Below are positions 7,110 to 16,810 of a stretch of DNA of 36,886 nucleotides, piece by piece (position 1 is the first letter of the stretch; every line of letters starts with the position of its first letter). Source of the stretch: a bacterium (GTDB taxonomy: Bacteria > Desulfobacterota > S145-22); NCBI GenBank assembly GCA_026986155.1, contig JALSPC010000109.1:1-36886 (forward strand). The letters run 5' to 3'. The notes under the pieces were generated by a model. The model saw only the letters and a program-made list of their open reading frames with translations. It ran no database searches and was not told the DNA's origin. Both the position numbers and the translations under genes were made by a program.

Positions 7110-8285
7110 ATGAAGCGCGAATGGAAAGCCCTGGCGTTAATAACCCTTGGGTTCCTGGGAAGTTACTTTATTCCATGGGAACATCCCGTGGTTCGCCGGT
7201 CGGGCCTTGAGGCCTTTATGATGCTTCAGGAATACGCCCGGCACCATGTCCTCACGTGCCTTGTCCCGGCCTTTTTCATCGCGGGGGCCATTGCCGTGTT
7301 TATTTCCCAGGCCTCGGTTCTGAAATACTTCGGGGCCCAGGCGAAAAAGGTGCTATCCTATTCCGTGGCCGCTGTTTCCGGCACGGTGCTCGCGGTCTGC
7401 TCCTGCACGGTGTTGCCTCTCTTCGCCGGCATCTATATGCGGGGCGGGGGCATAGGCCCGGCTACCGCCTTTCTCTATTCCGGGCCCGCCATCAACGTGT
7501 TGGCCATCGTGCTGACGGCGCGGGTTTTGGGCTGGGAATTGGGGCTTGCCCGGGCGATTGGCGCGATTCTTTTTTCCGTGGTAACCGGCGGACTTATGGC
7601 CTTCATCTTTCGAAAGGAGGAGGTGGAAAGGACGGCGGGGCTGGTATTTCTGCCGGATGGCGACGATGAGACGCGGGGCCTTGCGAAGTCGGCTTTCTTC
7701 ATGGGTGTTCTGGTGCTTATCCTTATCTTTGCCGCGTTCGCCCCGCCGGCCGAAGGCGTTCATGGACTTTGGGCGACGATTTTTCGCCTGCGATGGTGGG
7801 TGGTCAGTGGTCTGCTGATTCTTCTCGCGTGGATGCTCAAGTCCTGGTTCGTGAAGGAAGAACGCGAGGAATGGGTCTCGTCCACGTGGGGATTCATGAA
7901 ACAGATTCTCCCCCTCCTCGGTGCCGGTGTTCTCGTCGCGGGCTTCATGCTTGGACGCCCCGGTCATTCCGCCCTGATCCCCCAACGGTATATTGCCGCC
8001 CTGGTCGGCGGCAACACCCTTCGCGCCAATCTCTTTGCCTCCGTTTCGGGGGCCCTGATGTATTTTGCCACCCTTACGGAAATCCCTATCCTCCAGGGCC
8101 TGATGGGTGCGGGCATGGGCAAGGGCCCCGCCCTGTCCCTGCTGCTGGCGGGTCCCGCCCTGTCCCTCCCCAATATGATCGTTATCGCCAGCGTCATGGG
8201 CGTGAAAAAAACTTTCGCCTATTGCGCGATCATCGTGGTTCTCTCCACGCTGGCGGGATTGGGGTACGGGTTTTTTATGGGGTAG
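7110..8285 (+). CDS. arsP: ArsP/YraQ-type (DUF318) permease, probable organoarsenical efflux
   Basis: 391-residue integral membrane protein with two hydrophobic halves separated by a charged cytoplasmic loop (about 165-190). The family core is clear: AVCSCTVLPLFAGIYMRGGG with Cys97 and Cys99, then FLYSGPAINVLAIVL, repeated in spirit in the C-terminal half (LLLAGPALSLPNMIVI). ArsP members export trivalent organoarsenicals such as methylarsenite and reduced roxarsone; other DUF318 proteins move other metals or are uncharacterised. It lies close to arsEFG-acr3 but is transcribed away from it, which favours the arsenic role. The start is supported by AAGGAGGAGCG just upstream. Confidence 0.75.
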   Translation: MKREWKALALITLGFLGSYFIPWEHPVVRRSGLEAFMMLQEYARHHVLTCLVPAFFIAGAIAVFISQASVLKYFGAQAKKVLSYSVAAVSGTVLAVCSCTVLPLFAGIYMRGGGIGPATAFLYSGPAINVLAIVLTARVLGWELGLARAIGAILFSVVTGGLMAFIFRKEEVERTAGLVFLPDGDDETRGLAKSAFFMGVLVLILIFAAFAPPAEGVHGLWATIFRLRWWVVSGLLILLAWMLKSWFVKEEREEWVSSTWGFMKQILPLLGAGVLVAGFMLGRPGHSALIPQRYIAALVGGNTLRANLFASVSGALMYFATLTEIPILQGLMGAGMGKGPALSLLLAGPALSLPNMIVIASVMGVKKTFAYCAIIVVLSTLAGLGYGFFMG

Positions 8286-8374
8286 TTTTACAGTAAAACA
8301 TCCATAAGGGTAACTCCATTTCTTCTGAACGTTTCGGGAGAAATTACAAATTTTAAGGCTTGCGCACACGGCGG

Positions 8375-8406
8375 GAGCGATTCCAAACGGCTCCGAGTCA
8401 TCGCTC
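8375..8406. terminator. Possible hairpin between convergent arsP and TRAP genes
   Basis: GAGCGAT (8375-8381) can pair with ATCGCTC (8400-8406), followed on the plus strand by only TTT. The position between two converging genes suits a terminator, but the U-tract is weak. Confidence 0.3.
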
Positions 8407-8432
8407 TTTGCCGGCTTACTTCTTGTCTTTCC

Positions 8433-9710
8433 TTATTTATAAAAAAACCTGGGGAGAAACAGCGAGATCTGCGGAATAAAGGTGACTAAAGCAACGCAGA
8501 AAAGCAACAACAAAATGAAGGGGGCCACAGAACGCGCCACGCGGGTCAAGGGCCATTTCGTGATACCCATGGTGACAAAAAGGTTCAGCCCGAAGGGTGG
8601 GGTGAGAAAGCCGAATTCAATAACCAGCACCATGACAACCCCGTAATGAATGAGGTCGATGTGAAACCGTTTGAGGGTCTCCAGAAAGATTGGAGAAAGG
8701 ATAAGCATGGCAGAGACATCATCCATGAAGGTTCCCATAATGAGGAAAAGGATGTTAACAGCGATGAGAAAAGTCCACCAATTATGCACATAATTGATAA
8801 CGGCATCAGCCACCTGCTGCGGAATCTGCTCTGAGGTCAGCAGCCAAACGAAGGTCATGGCGCAAGACAGGATGAAAAGGAGCGCGCCCGAGAGGACCGC
8901 TGAATCTTTCAGTATCTTTGTTAATTTCTTTAAGGTCAGTTCCTTATAAATAAAAAATTCCACGAAAAGGGCGTAGACGACGGAAACGGCGGCCGCCTCC
9001 GTGGGTGTAAAGATACCCGTGTAGATGCCACCCAAGACGATAATCGGAAGCATGAGGCCCCATATCCCTTTTTTGAGTACCGTGAATGTCTCGGAAACGC
9101 TATATTTCTTGTGGCTGCTCCAACCGTGTTGTTTTGCCTGAAAAATGGTGTAGCCCGCGAAGACAGCCCCGATCAGGATACCGGGGCCGATTCCCGCCAT
9201 GAAGAGTTTGGCCACGGAGACGTTCATCACCAGGCAATAGAGGATCATGGGAATGCTGGGGGGGATAACAATCCCCAGTGACCCCGCCGACGTGACAAGC
9301 CCTGTAGCAAAATCCTCATCGTAACCGTATTTTTTTAAGGCCGGGATCATAATGGTCCCGATGGCTACCACCGTGGCGGGGCTGCTTCCGGAAAGGGCGG
9401 CGAAGAACATGCAGGCCACTACCGTGGCGAGGGCGAGCCCGCCCGAAAACCTGCCAACGAAAACATTCATCACATCAATAAGGCGCTGCGCAATTTCTCC
9501 CTCCGTCATGATTCCTCCGGCCAGAATAAAAAAGGGAATGGCCAGGAGGATGAAATTGTCCAGGGCGTTAAAGAGCTGCTGTGGAAGGATTGTTAAGGGC
9601 GTAATGGTATGAAAGTGAATGGCGATGGTGGTAACAATGCCCAGGAGAATGGAGATAGGAAAGCTCAAGAGGAGCATGATGGCGAAGGAGATGAGGATAG
9701 TTGGAACCAA
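8433..9710 (-). CDS. dctM: TRAP transporter large permease (DctM)
   Basis: 425 residues, about 12 transmembrane helices, forming the transport channel of a sodium-driven tripartite organic-acid uptake system. Typical DctM stretches include PFFILAGGIMTEGEIAQRL, the GSSPATVVAIGTIM region and SAGSLGIVIPPSIPMILY. The frame opens with TTG at 9710, 10 bp after the dctQ stop; this start gives the usual distance to the FPISI segment, although the upstream purine run (AGAGAGAG) is a weak ribosome site. It is the last gene of dctP-dctQ-dctM. The substrate cannot be read from the sequence. Confidence 0.92.
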   Translation of the reverse strand: MVPTILISFAIMLLLSFPISILLGIVTTIAIHFHTITPLTILPQQLFNALDNFILLAIPFFILAGGIMTEGEIAQRLIDVMNVFVGRFSGGLALATVVACMFFAALSGSSPATVVAIGTIMIPALKKYGYDEDFATGLVTSAGSLGIVIPPSIPMILYCLVMNVSVAKLFMAGIGPGILIGAVFAGYTIFQAKQHGWSSHKKYSVSETFTVLKKGIWGLMLPIIVLGGIYTGIFTPTEAAAVSVVYALFVEFFIYKELTLKKLTKILKDSAVLSGALLFILSCAMTFVWLLTSEQIPQQVADAVINYVHNWWTFLIAVNILFLIMGTFMDDVSAMLILSPIFLETLKRFHIDLIHYGVVMVLVIEFGFLTPPFGLNLFVTMGITKWPLTRVARSVAPFILLLLFCVALVTFIPQISLFLPRFFYK

Positions 9711-9720
9711 GGTTCTCTCT

Positions 9721-10215
9721 CTATTGTTGGAACGGTTCGTTGCGCGCGAACGCTTTCAAGTGGAAAATTGATTTGCCAAAGAAACGCAGCCCCATGGTCA
9801 GGGAGAAAACGGGAATGGAGAGATAGGGGACATACATGGGTATCCGCATGGCCGCGGTTTTGACACCGTAACGATGCAGCTTCAAACAATGACGGATGCC
9901 AAAATAGATGACAACGACAAAAAAGAGTCCACAACAGAAGTTGACGAATGCCTTGACAAAATGGGCGGTTCTTCCGGGAATCGCCTGAACGACGGCGTCC
10001 ATGGAAAAGTGCGCCCCCGTCTTGACTGCGATGCTCGCCCCCAGGAAGGTCATAAAGATACAAATATATCTTGCAAATTCCTCAAACCAGGTGAAGTTAT
10101 AATGAAAGGCGTATCGAAGAACCACCTGCACGAAAGAGAGAAGCACAATCATAAGAAGCGTGTAAGCGAGGATCCACTCTTCGAGATGTTCAAGCCAGTT
10201 GATTATTCTCTTCAT
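9721..10215 (-). CDS. dctQ: TRAP transporter small permease (DctQ)
   Basis: 164 residues with four hydrophobic helices, the membrane partner of DctM. The N-terminus MKRIINWLEHLEEWIL and the motif FTWFEEFARYICIFMTFLGA are characteristic of DctQ. It is placed between dctP and dctM, downstream of an intercistronic hairpin that should lower its expression relative to dctP. Confidence 0.9.
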   Translation of the reverse strand: MKRIINWLEHLEEWILAYTLLMIVLLSFVQVVLRYAFHYNFTWFEEFARYICIFMTFLGASIAVKTGAHFSMDAVVQAIPGRTAHFVKAFVNFCCGLFFVVVIYFGIRHCLKLHRYGVKTAAMRIPMYVPYLSIPVFSLTMGLRFFGKSIFHLKAFARNEPFQQ

Positions 10216-10241
10216 CTATTCAGAATTCGGAAAATAAAACA

Positions 10242-10269
10242 CGGCGGAGGCATTAATTTGTCTCCGCCG
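10242..10269 (-). terminator. Intercistronic terminator/attenuator between dctP and dctQ
   Basis: On the minus strand CGGCGGAG pairs with CTCCGCCG across a 12-base loop, followed by TGTTTTATTTT. This is a good intrinsic terminator placed just after the dctP stop. Partial termination would make binding protein in excess over permease, a common arrangement in TRAP and ABC uptake operons. Confidence 0.75.
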
Positions 10270-10282
10270 CGCGCGCTTCGAT

Positions 10283-11302
10283 TTAGTGGGAACTGTAATA
10301 CTTAATCTTCTTTTCAAACAGGTTGAAAAGATCGGGACCCACAATCTTCTTGTATTTCGCGTAGACCGGGGTCATGGCCTTTTTGAAGGCCTCTCGCTCT
10401 TGGGGCGTAAGTTTGACGACCTTAATATGTTTGGCCTTGACTACCTTCCAAATCTTGTTTTTGTAAAGTTTCGCGTTGACCTCCCGATTGACCTTGATGC
10501 AGAGGTCCGCCGCTTCCCTGAATATCTTCTTTTCCTTGGCACTCAACGTGTCCCAGAAATCGGGATTGACGATGATAACGCACTCCGTAAGGATGTGATG
10601 GGTCATGGTGACATATTTGTTGACTTCCGTAAACTTCATGAGAACCGACGTCAGTAACGGGTTGTCCTGTCCGTCGATGACCCCTTGCTGCAAGGCATTG
10701 TAGACCTCGGGGAAAGGCATGGGAACCGGTTGCACGCCGAGTTGCTTGAAGGTATCGAGATAGACGGGGCTTTCCATAACGCGGATCTTCAGACCTTTCA
10801 GATCAGATGGTTTATGGATGGCTCGTTTGGAATTTGTCATATCTCTGAACTCATTTTCCGTCCACCCGATGGCGACGAATCCTTTGGGGGGGAAATATGA
10901 GAAAAACTTCTTCTGAAATTCCTTATCGTCCAAAACCTTGTAGGCGGTTTTCCTGTCAGGAAAGATGAACGGCAGATCGATCAGCGCCGCCTGCGGGACG
11001 AAGTTAGAAAGAACGGCCGTGGTAATAGCCGCCATTTGCAAGGTTCCGGACTGAACCTGCTCCGCCATGGAACGCTCGCCGCCCAACTGGCCCATCGGGA
11101 AAACCTTGATATCAATTTTACCGTTTGTTTTCTTCTCAACGTATTTTGCGAAGGCGAGGCAACCTTGATGCTGACCATGAAATGGGGGAGCCACGTGACC
11201 AAACTTTACAACAATTTTCTTCGCATGGGCTGTCGGTGCCACGACAACAACGCTGACAAGGGCAAAAGCAACGATAAGCATAAAAACAGCCAAACGTTTC
11301 AT
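10283..11302 (-). CDS. dctP: TRAP transporter substrate-binding protein (DctP)
   Basis: 339 residues exported to the periplasm by a Sec signal (hydrophobic 5-22, cleavage near AHA-KK). The mature part shows the DctP fold: FGHVAPP near the start, GELQM-like SGTLQMAAITT, KGLKIRVMESPVYLDTFKQL with the family's carboxylate-binding Arg, and FPEVYNALQQGVIDGQDNP. It binds an organic anion, typically a carboxylate, and delivers it to DctQM. AAAGGAGGAAAAG precedes the ATG. The ligand is unknown; its neighbours give no catabolic hint. Confidence 0.93.
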   Translation of the reverse strand: MKRLAVFMLIVAFALVSVVVVAPTAHAKKIVVKFGHVAPPFHGQHQGCLAFAKYVEKKTNGKIDIKVFPMGQLGGERSMAEQVQSGTLQMAAITTAVLSNFVPQAALIDLPFIFPDRKTAYKVLDDKEFQKKFFSYFPPKGFVAIGWTENEFRDMTNSKRAIHKPSDLKGLKIRVMESPVYLDTFKQLGVQPVPMPFPEVYNALQQGVIDGQDNPLLTSVLMKFTEVNKYVTMTHHILTECVIIVNPDFWDTLSAKEKKIFREAADLCIKVNREVNAKLYKNKIWKVVKAKHIKVVKLTPQEREAFKKAMTPVYAKYKKIVGPDLFNLFEKKIKYYSSH

Positions 11303-11974
11303 AGTTCTTTTCCTCCTTTAAAAGTTTTTCCGCCTTCACGGAAAGTTTGACCTCGTGTCCTCCAGTGAGAAACTCGTCCAAAGTTATCGCATATTCCGGG
11401 GTTTCTCAATCCGATGAATTTTATGACGCAACATAACACCGTCTCTAAACTCCCAAAACGAGAACAGGGTCGATGACGCGAAGACGGGCTAAAGGATCCA
11501 CAAGGATTATCCTGAGCCTCCTATTTCCTGCTGGTGTATTTGAACAAATTTGTTGGGATTTCACCTCCTTTCAATGAGATTTTTTTAATTATAGCATACA
11601 ATGATTTAGCACATAGATTTTCTTTAAGTCAAGAAGATTCGAAAACTTTAGGTCCGCAATCGGCTTCGTGTGTTCTGCGTCCTTATTGATTTTGAGATCA
11701 AAAATTTTTCCAGCAGCATTCCCCCTTTCCGGTGCAAATGTTGCTTTCCGCAAGGGTATCCACAGAGGGGTTACGTTTAATCCTCAGCAACCCCCATGAT
11801 TCTCACAAATGTGTTATGATTCGCTTCTCCGCATAACTTAACAAATAGCCTTTCGAAAAAATAGTAACCACGGAAAAAGAAAACGTCTCTCGACATTCAA
11901 AAGTTGATTTTTAATTTTAATGCTGGTATATATGTATATTCAGAATCATGCGGATTGAAGGAGGAAACTAATCA
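11303..11974. other. Long intergenic region: TRAP leader and rpmE upstream region
   Basis: 672 bp with no convincing protein gene. The minus-strand half looks like a leader for dctP of about 280 bases: an extended -10 TGCTATAAT (11596-11588), then a perfect ribosome-binding sequence AAAGGAGGTGA (11571-11561) with no good start codon behind it, then a 12-bp palindrome AACAAATTTGTT (11543-11554). A GTG overlapping that site opens a 39-codon frame of doubtful reality. The plus-strand half (about 11640-11900) shows nothing recognisable before the rpmE promoter. No tRNA or known RNA was recognised. Confidence 0.5.
11904..11932 (+). promoter_or_regulatory. Promoter of the rpmE-led housekeeping block
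   Basis: TTGATT (11904-11909), 17-base spacer, TATATA (11927-11932); transcription would start about 35 bp before rpmE. Confidence 0.5.
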
Positions 11975-12214
11975 ATGAAAAAGGGAATTCATCCGGAGCT
12001 TCACGAGGTGACGGTGAAATGCAGTTGCGGCGCCGAGTTCAAAACTCTTTCCACGAAGAAAGAGATCCATATAGAAATCTGTTCGCAGTGCCACCCGTTC
12101 TTTACCGGGAAACAAAAGATCGTCGATTCGGCCGGTAAGATAGAGAAGTTCAGAAGAAAATACGGCTCCATCAAGATGCCGACGAAGAAGAAGGCCGCCG
12201 CCCCCGCCCAATGA
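11975..12214 (+). CDS. rpmE: 50S ribosomal protein L31
   Basis: 79-residue component of the large ribosomal subunit. It is the zinc-binding (C+) type: Cys16, Cys18, Cys36 and Cys39 (CSC ... CSQC). The N-terminus [14 protein letters not shown] and the motif [13 protein letters not shown] are diagnostic. A Lys/Ala-rich tail (KKKAAAPAQ) is normal for the family. GGAGG stands nine bases before the ATG. It leads a plus-strand block that runs with short gaps or overlaps to hisF. Confidence 0.97.
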   Translation: MKKGIHPELHEVTVKCSCGAEFKTLSTKKEIHIEICSQCHPFFTGKQKIVDSAGKIEKFRRKYGSIKMPTKKKAAAPAQ

Positions 12215-12218
12215 AAAG

Positions 12219-12959
12219 ATGGGAGAAACCCGCCTTCACGTTGAACTCCTGAAATGGACGCCTGACCCAGAGGCAACTATCGCGCTGGCGGCGCGGCTCT
12301 GTTACACCGATAGCGACATCGTCTCTCTGGCCCGATCCTTCAAACCAGGTGAAGAAAAGGTCTTCTTGAAGAAGCTGATGGCCTTTGGCCACTTTTCCCC
12401 CATCGAGCACGCGAATTTCACCTTCGGGATCGAGGGGATCTCCCGGAGCCTGCTGGCGCAGTTGACCCGCCACCGGATCGCGAGTTTTTCCGTCCAGAGC
12501 CAGCGCTACGTGGCCAAGGATTCGAGCAGGAACCCGGACGGGGTATTCAACTACGTCGTTCCCCCGCGGATCAGGGCCCTCGGCGCCCCTTACGTGAAGC
12601 GGTTCGAAGCCCAGATGCGCGAGATTCAGGGGTGGTACGACGAGTGGAACCGGCTCCTGGGAAACAAGGGAGAGGCCTCTCAGGAAGACGCCCGGTTCGT
12701 GCTTCCCAACGCGGCGGAGACGAAACTGCTGCTGACCATGAACGCTAGAGAACTTCGCTACTTCTTCCGCCTTCGCTGCTGCAACCGCGCTCAGTGGGAG
12801 ATCCGTGCCATGGCCATCGAGATGCTCAAGAAAGTGAGGGAGGTTTCCCCCGTCCTCTTCGAAGACGCCGGGCCCGCCTGCCTGACGGGTCCCTGTCCCG
12901 AGGGGGCCATGAGCTGCGGGAAGATCCGCGCGGTCCGCCGTTTCTTCAAGAATTTTTAG
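12219..12959 (+). CDS. thyX: Flavin-dependent thymidylate synthase ThyX
   Basis: Makes dTMP from dUMP using methylene-tetrahydrofolate, FAD and NADPH. The ThyX motif RHRX7S is present as [11 protein letters not shown] (84-94), and the preceding [12 protein letters not shown] stretch is also typical. Length 246 is usual. It begins four bases after the rpmE stop; no strong ribosome site is seen, so it may be translated by re-initiation. ThyX is common in anaerobes lacking ThyA. Confidence 0.96.
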   Translation: MGETRLHVELLKWTPDPEATIALAARLCYTDSDIVSLARSFKPGEEKVFLKKLMAFGHFSPIEHANFTFGIEGISRSLLAQLTRHRIASFSVQSQRYVAKDSSRNPDGVFNYVVPPRIRALGAPYVKRFEAQMREIQGWYDEWNRLLGNKGEASQEDARFVLPNAAETKLLLTMNARELRYFFRLRCCNRAQWEIRAMAIEMLKKVREVSPVLFEDAGPACLTGPCPEGAMSCGKIRAVRRFFKNF

Positions 12960-12976
12960 CCGCCCGAAGACGAAAC

Positions 12977-14066
<1,090 letters not shown>

Positions 14067-14080
<14 letters not shown>

Positions 14081-14945
14081 GCCCCTGTGGACCATCATGG
14101 AGGCCCTCAACTGGACGACCGACTACTTTAAACAGCATGGGATCGCCACTCCGAGACTGGACGCGGAGGTCTTGCTCGCCCACGTACTGGGCGTGGAACG
14201 CATCGCCCTCTACACCCACTTCGACCAGCCCCTTTCCCTTGAAGAGCGCGGCCGCTACCGAGCAGTCATCAAGCGGCGCGTCGAAGGCGAACCCGTCTCC
14301 TACATCCGTAACCGGAAGGAGTTCTGGTCGCGCGCCCTGTTCGTGGACCCCCGGGTCCTCATCCCCCGCCCCGAAACGGAGACGGTGGTTGAGGTGGTCA
14401 AGGCCCGCCTGGCCGAGGCGCCGCGGGCCGGAACCCCGGCCGTCGCCGACGTGGGATGCGGCAGTGGGGCCATTGCGCTGGCGCTTTCGAGTTTCATAAA
14501 TGGCAGGTTTTTCCTCGTGGACGTGGACATGGGCGCTCTCGCCGTGGCGAAACAAAACTGCGAAACCTACGCCGCTGACGGCCCCTATTTTCTCGTCCGC
14601 GGGGATCTTCTTTCCGCCTTCCGGCCCGCCCCCCTCTTCGACCTCGTTGTCTCCAATCCCCCTTACGTGCCCCGGGAGGACCTGGACGCGTTGCCCGAGG
14701 GAATCAAAAAGTTTGAGCCGGTACGGGCCCTCGACGGGGGCGAGAAGGGCCTTGAAATCGTGAGGGCACTCGTGGCGCGGGTCTCCGAATACCTGAAGCA
14801 GGGCGGCCTCTTTGCCACGGAGATTGCGCCGGACCAGGCCGAAGCCGTCACGGAACTCGCCCGGGAGACGGGAGACTTCGAGGATATCCAGGTAACCCAG
14901 GACCTCGCCGGGCATCCCCGGGTTGTCTCGGCGTGGAGGAAATAA
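14067..14945 (+). CDS. prmC: Release factor glutamine N5-methyltransferase PrmC (HemK)
   Basis: Methylates the Gln of the GGQ motif of release factors, including the one encoded just upstream. SAM-binding motif [11 protein letters not shown] at 128-138 and the catalytic NPPY at 197-200 are intact, and VLIPRPETE (98-105) is typical. The ATG at 14067 overlaps prfA; another ATG at 14097 would remove ten residues and is also plausible. Confidence 0.95.
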
Positions 14946-14946
14946 G

Positions 14947-16200
14947 ATGGACAAGATGATTATCCAGGGTGGGGAACGCCTCATCGGCGAAATTCAGATC
15001 GGGGGCGCCAAAAACGCCGCCCTTCCCCTCTTCATGGCCTCCCTACTCACCGAGGAGCCCGTTCACCTCCACAACGTCCCCGCCCTGCGCGACGTGGACA
15101 CGGTGGAAAAACTGCTTACCAACATGGACATCACGGTGAAGCGCGGGGGCCGCGACGCGGAGGTTCAAGCGAAGGCCCTTGACACCATCGAGGCCCCCTA
15201 CGACCTTGTTCGGACCATGCGCGCCTCCGTTTTGGTCATGGGACCCCTTCTGGCCAGGGCCCACGAGGCAAAGGTCTCCCTGCCGGGGGGATGCGCCATC
15301 GGCACCCGCCCCATCAACCTGCACCTGGACGGCTTTGCCGCCCTTGGCGCCGAGATTGACCTGGAGCATGGCTACGTGCACGCCCGGGCGGGAAAGCTCC
15401 GGGGCACCACCATCGACCTGCCCATTCCCACCGTTACGGGGACGGAGAACCTGATGATGGCCGCGGCCCTGGCGGAAGGCGTCACCGTCATCGAGAACGC
15501 AGCCCGGGAACCCGAGGTGGTTGAACTGGGCAATTTTATCAACCAAATGGGAGGGAGGATTTCCGGGCTGGGGACGAAAACCCTGATTATCGAGGGCGTC
15601 AACGCCCTCCACGGGGCCGAATACACCATTATGCCCGACCGGGTGGAGGCCGCCACCTACATGGTGGCGGCAGGGATGACGCGGGGAAACCTCCTGTTGA
15701 AAGGAGCGAGGCCGGAACACCTCAAGGCCGTCATCGACAAGCTGATGGAAGCGGGTATGGAGATCAAAGCGGAAAACGGCGGGCTGCGCTGCCTTCTCAT
15801 CGGACCCATCAAAAGCGTGGATGCCAAGACCCTTCCCTACCCGGGTTTTCCCACCGACGTTCAGGCGCAACTCATGGCCATGATGAGTTTCGCCAACGGC
15901 CTGAGCGTCATCTCGGAGAGTGTCTTCGAGAACCGGTTCATGCACGTGAGCGAGCTGAAACGGATGGGGGCGGACATCCAAGTGGAGGGGCACAGCGCCA
16001 TCATCCGGGGCAAGGAGAGCCTGAGCGGCGCGCCGGTTATGGCGACCGACCTGCGTGCCAGCGCCTCCCTGGTGTTGGCGGGCCTCGCCGCCCACGGAAC
16101 CACGGAGATTTCCCGTATTTATCACCTGGACCGGGGATACGAACGGATGGATGAGAAACTCCGCGCCGTCGGCGCGAAGATAGAGCGCGTCAAATCTTAG
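14947..16200 (+). CDS. murA: UDP-N-acetylglucosamine 1-carboxyvinyltransferase
   Basis: First committed step of peptidoglycan synthesis: transfers enolpyruvate from PEP to UDP-GlcNAc. The start at 14947 has GGAGGAAATAAG in front and gives MDKMIIQGGERL, with GGAKNAAL (Lys22, Asn23) as expected. The loop Cys that fosfomycin attacks is Cys116 in PGGCAIGTRPIN. 417 residues, normal. It starts one base after the prmC stop. Confidence 0.97.
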   Translation: MDKMIIQGGERLIGEIQIGGAKNAALPLFMASLLTEEPVHLHNVPALRDVDTVEKLLTNMDITVKRGGRDAEVQAKALDTIEAPYDLVRTMRASVLVMGPLLARAHEAKVSLPGGCAIGTRPINLHLDGFAALGAEIDLEHGYVHARAGKLRGTTIDLPIPTVTGTENLMMAAALAEGVTVIENAAREPEVVELGNFINQMGGRISGLGTKTLIIEGVNALHGAEYTIMPDRVEAATYMVAAGMTRGNLLLKGARPEHLKAVIDKLMEAGMEIKAENGGLRCLLIGPIKSVDAKTLPYPGFPTDVQAQLMAMMSFANGLSVISESVFENRFMHVSELKRMGADIQVEGHSAIIRGKESLSGAPVMATDLRASASLVLAGLAAHGTTEISRIYHLDRGYERMDEKLRAVGAKIERVKS

Positions 16201-16222
16201 CAACACACATCGGGGAACCACC

Positions 16223-16810
16223 ATGGAACGGACCGTATCGCTGAAACGGACCACGAAGGAGACGGACATTACCCTGACCCTGAACCTGGACGGAAAGGGG
16301 GAGCACCGCATCGAAACGGGGATCCCCTTCCTGGACCATATGTTGACCCTGTTTGCCGTCCACGGGGGATTCGACTTAAATCTCACCGCCCGGGGCGACC
16401 TGGAGGTGGACGCCCATCACACGGTGGAGGATGTGGGTATCGTCCTGGGACAGGCCGTCTCCAAGGTCCTGGGGAACCGGCGGGGCATCGCCCGTTACGG
16501 GGGAGCCACGCTTCCCATGGACGAGGCCCTGGCGGGCGTCTATCTGGACCTCTCCAACCGTCCTTTCCTCTGCTATGAGGTAACCTTTTCCGCCCAGAAG
16601 ACGGGGACATTCGACATGGAACTCATTGAGGAGTTCTTCCGCGCCGTCGCCTTCAACGGCGGCATCACCCTGCACATCCACAAGCTTTGCGGGAAGAACG
16701 GGCACCATATCGCGGAGGCCATCTTCAAGGGGTTCGCGCGGGCGCTTCGGCAGGCCGTCGCAATGGCTGGAGACGCCAAAGCCCTCCCCTCGTCCAAGGG
16801 GGTTCTTTGA
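16223..16810 (+). CDS. hisB: Imidazoleglycerol-phosphate dehydratase
   Basis: Histidine biosynthesis, converts imidazole-glycerol phosphate to imidazole-acetol phosphate in the cytosol with manganese. The metal-binding repeats are visible: FLDHML and DAHHTVEDVGI in the first half, LCGKNGHHIAEAIFK in the second. 195 residues, the monofunctional form without a phosphatase domain. It follows murA by 22 bp and its stop overlaps hisH by one base (TGATG). Confidence 0.97.
   Translation: MERTVSLKRTTKETDITLTLNLDGKGEHRIETGIPFLDHMLTLFAVHGGFDLNLTARGDLEVDAHHTVEDVGIVLGQAVSKVLGNRRGIARYGGATLPMDEALAGVYLDLSNRPFLCYEVTFSAQKTGTFDMELIEEFFRAVAFNGGITLHIHKLCGKNGHHIAEAIFKGFARALRQAVAMAGDAKALPSSKGVL

Noticed and set aside
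8285-8299. GTTTTAC-A-GTAAAAC palindrome at the end of arsP as a terminator
   Set aside because: The arms are A+T-rich with a one-base centre and no U-tract follows, so a terminator is unlikely; it may be chance or a weak protein site.
11136-11381. 81-codon frame beginning just upstream of dctP on the same strand
   Set aside because: It starts with TTG and runs out of frame through dctP, whose signal peptide and family motifs are clear.
12794-12976. Upstream extension of the release factor 1 frame
   Set aside because: The extension is shadow sequence within thyX; family similarity begins at the ATG at 12977.
15043-16386. 447-codon open frame on the minus strand
   Set aside because: Antisense of murA and hisB; no recognisable motifs.
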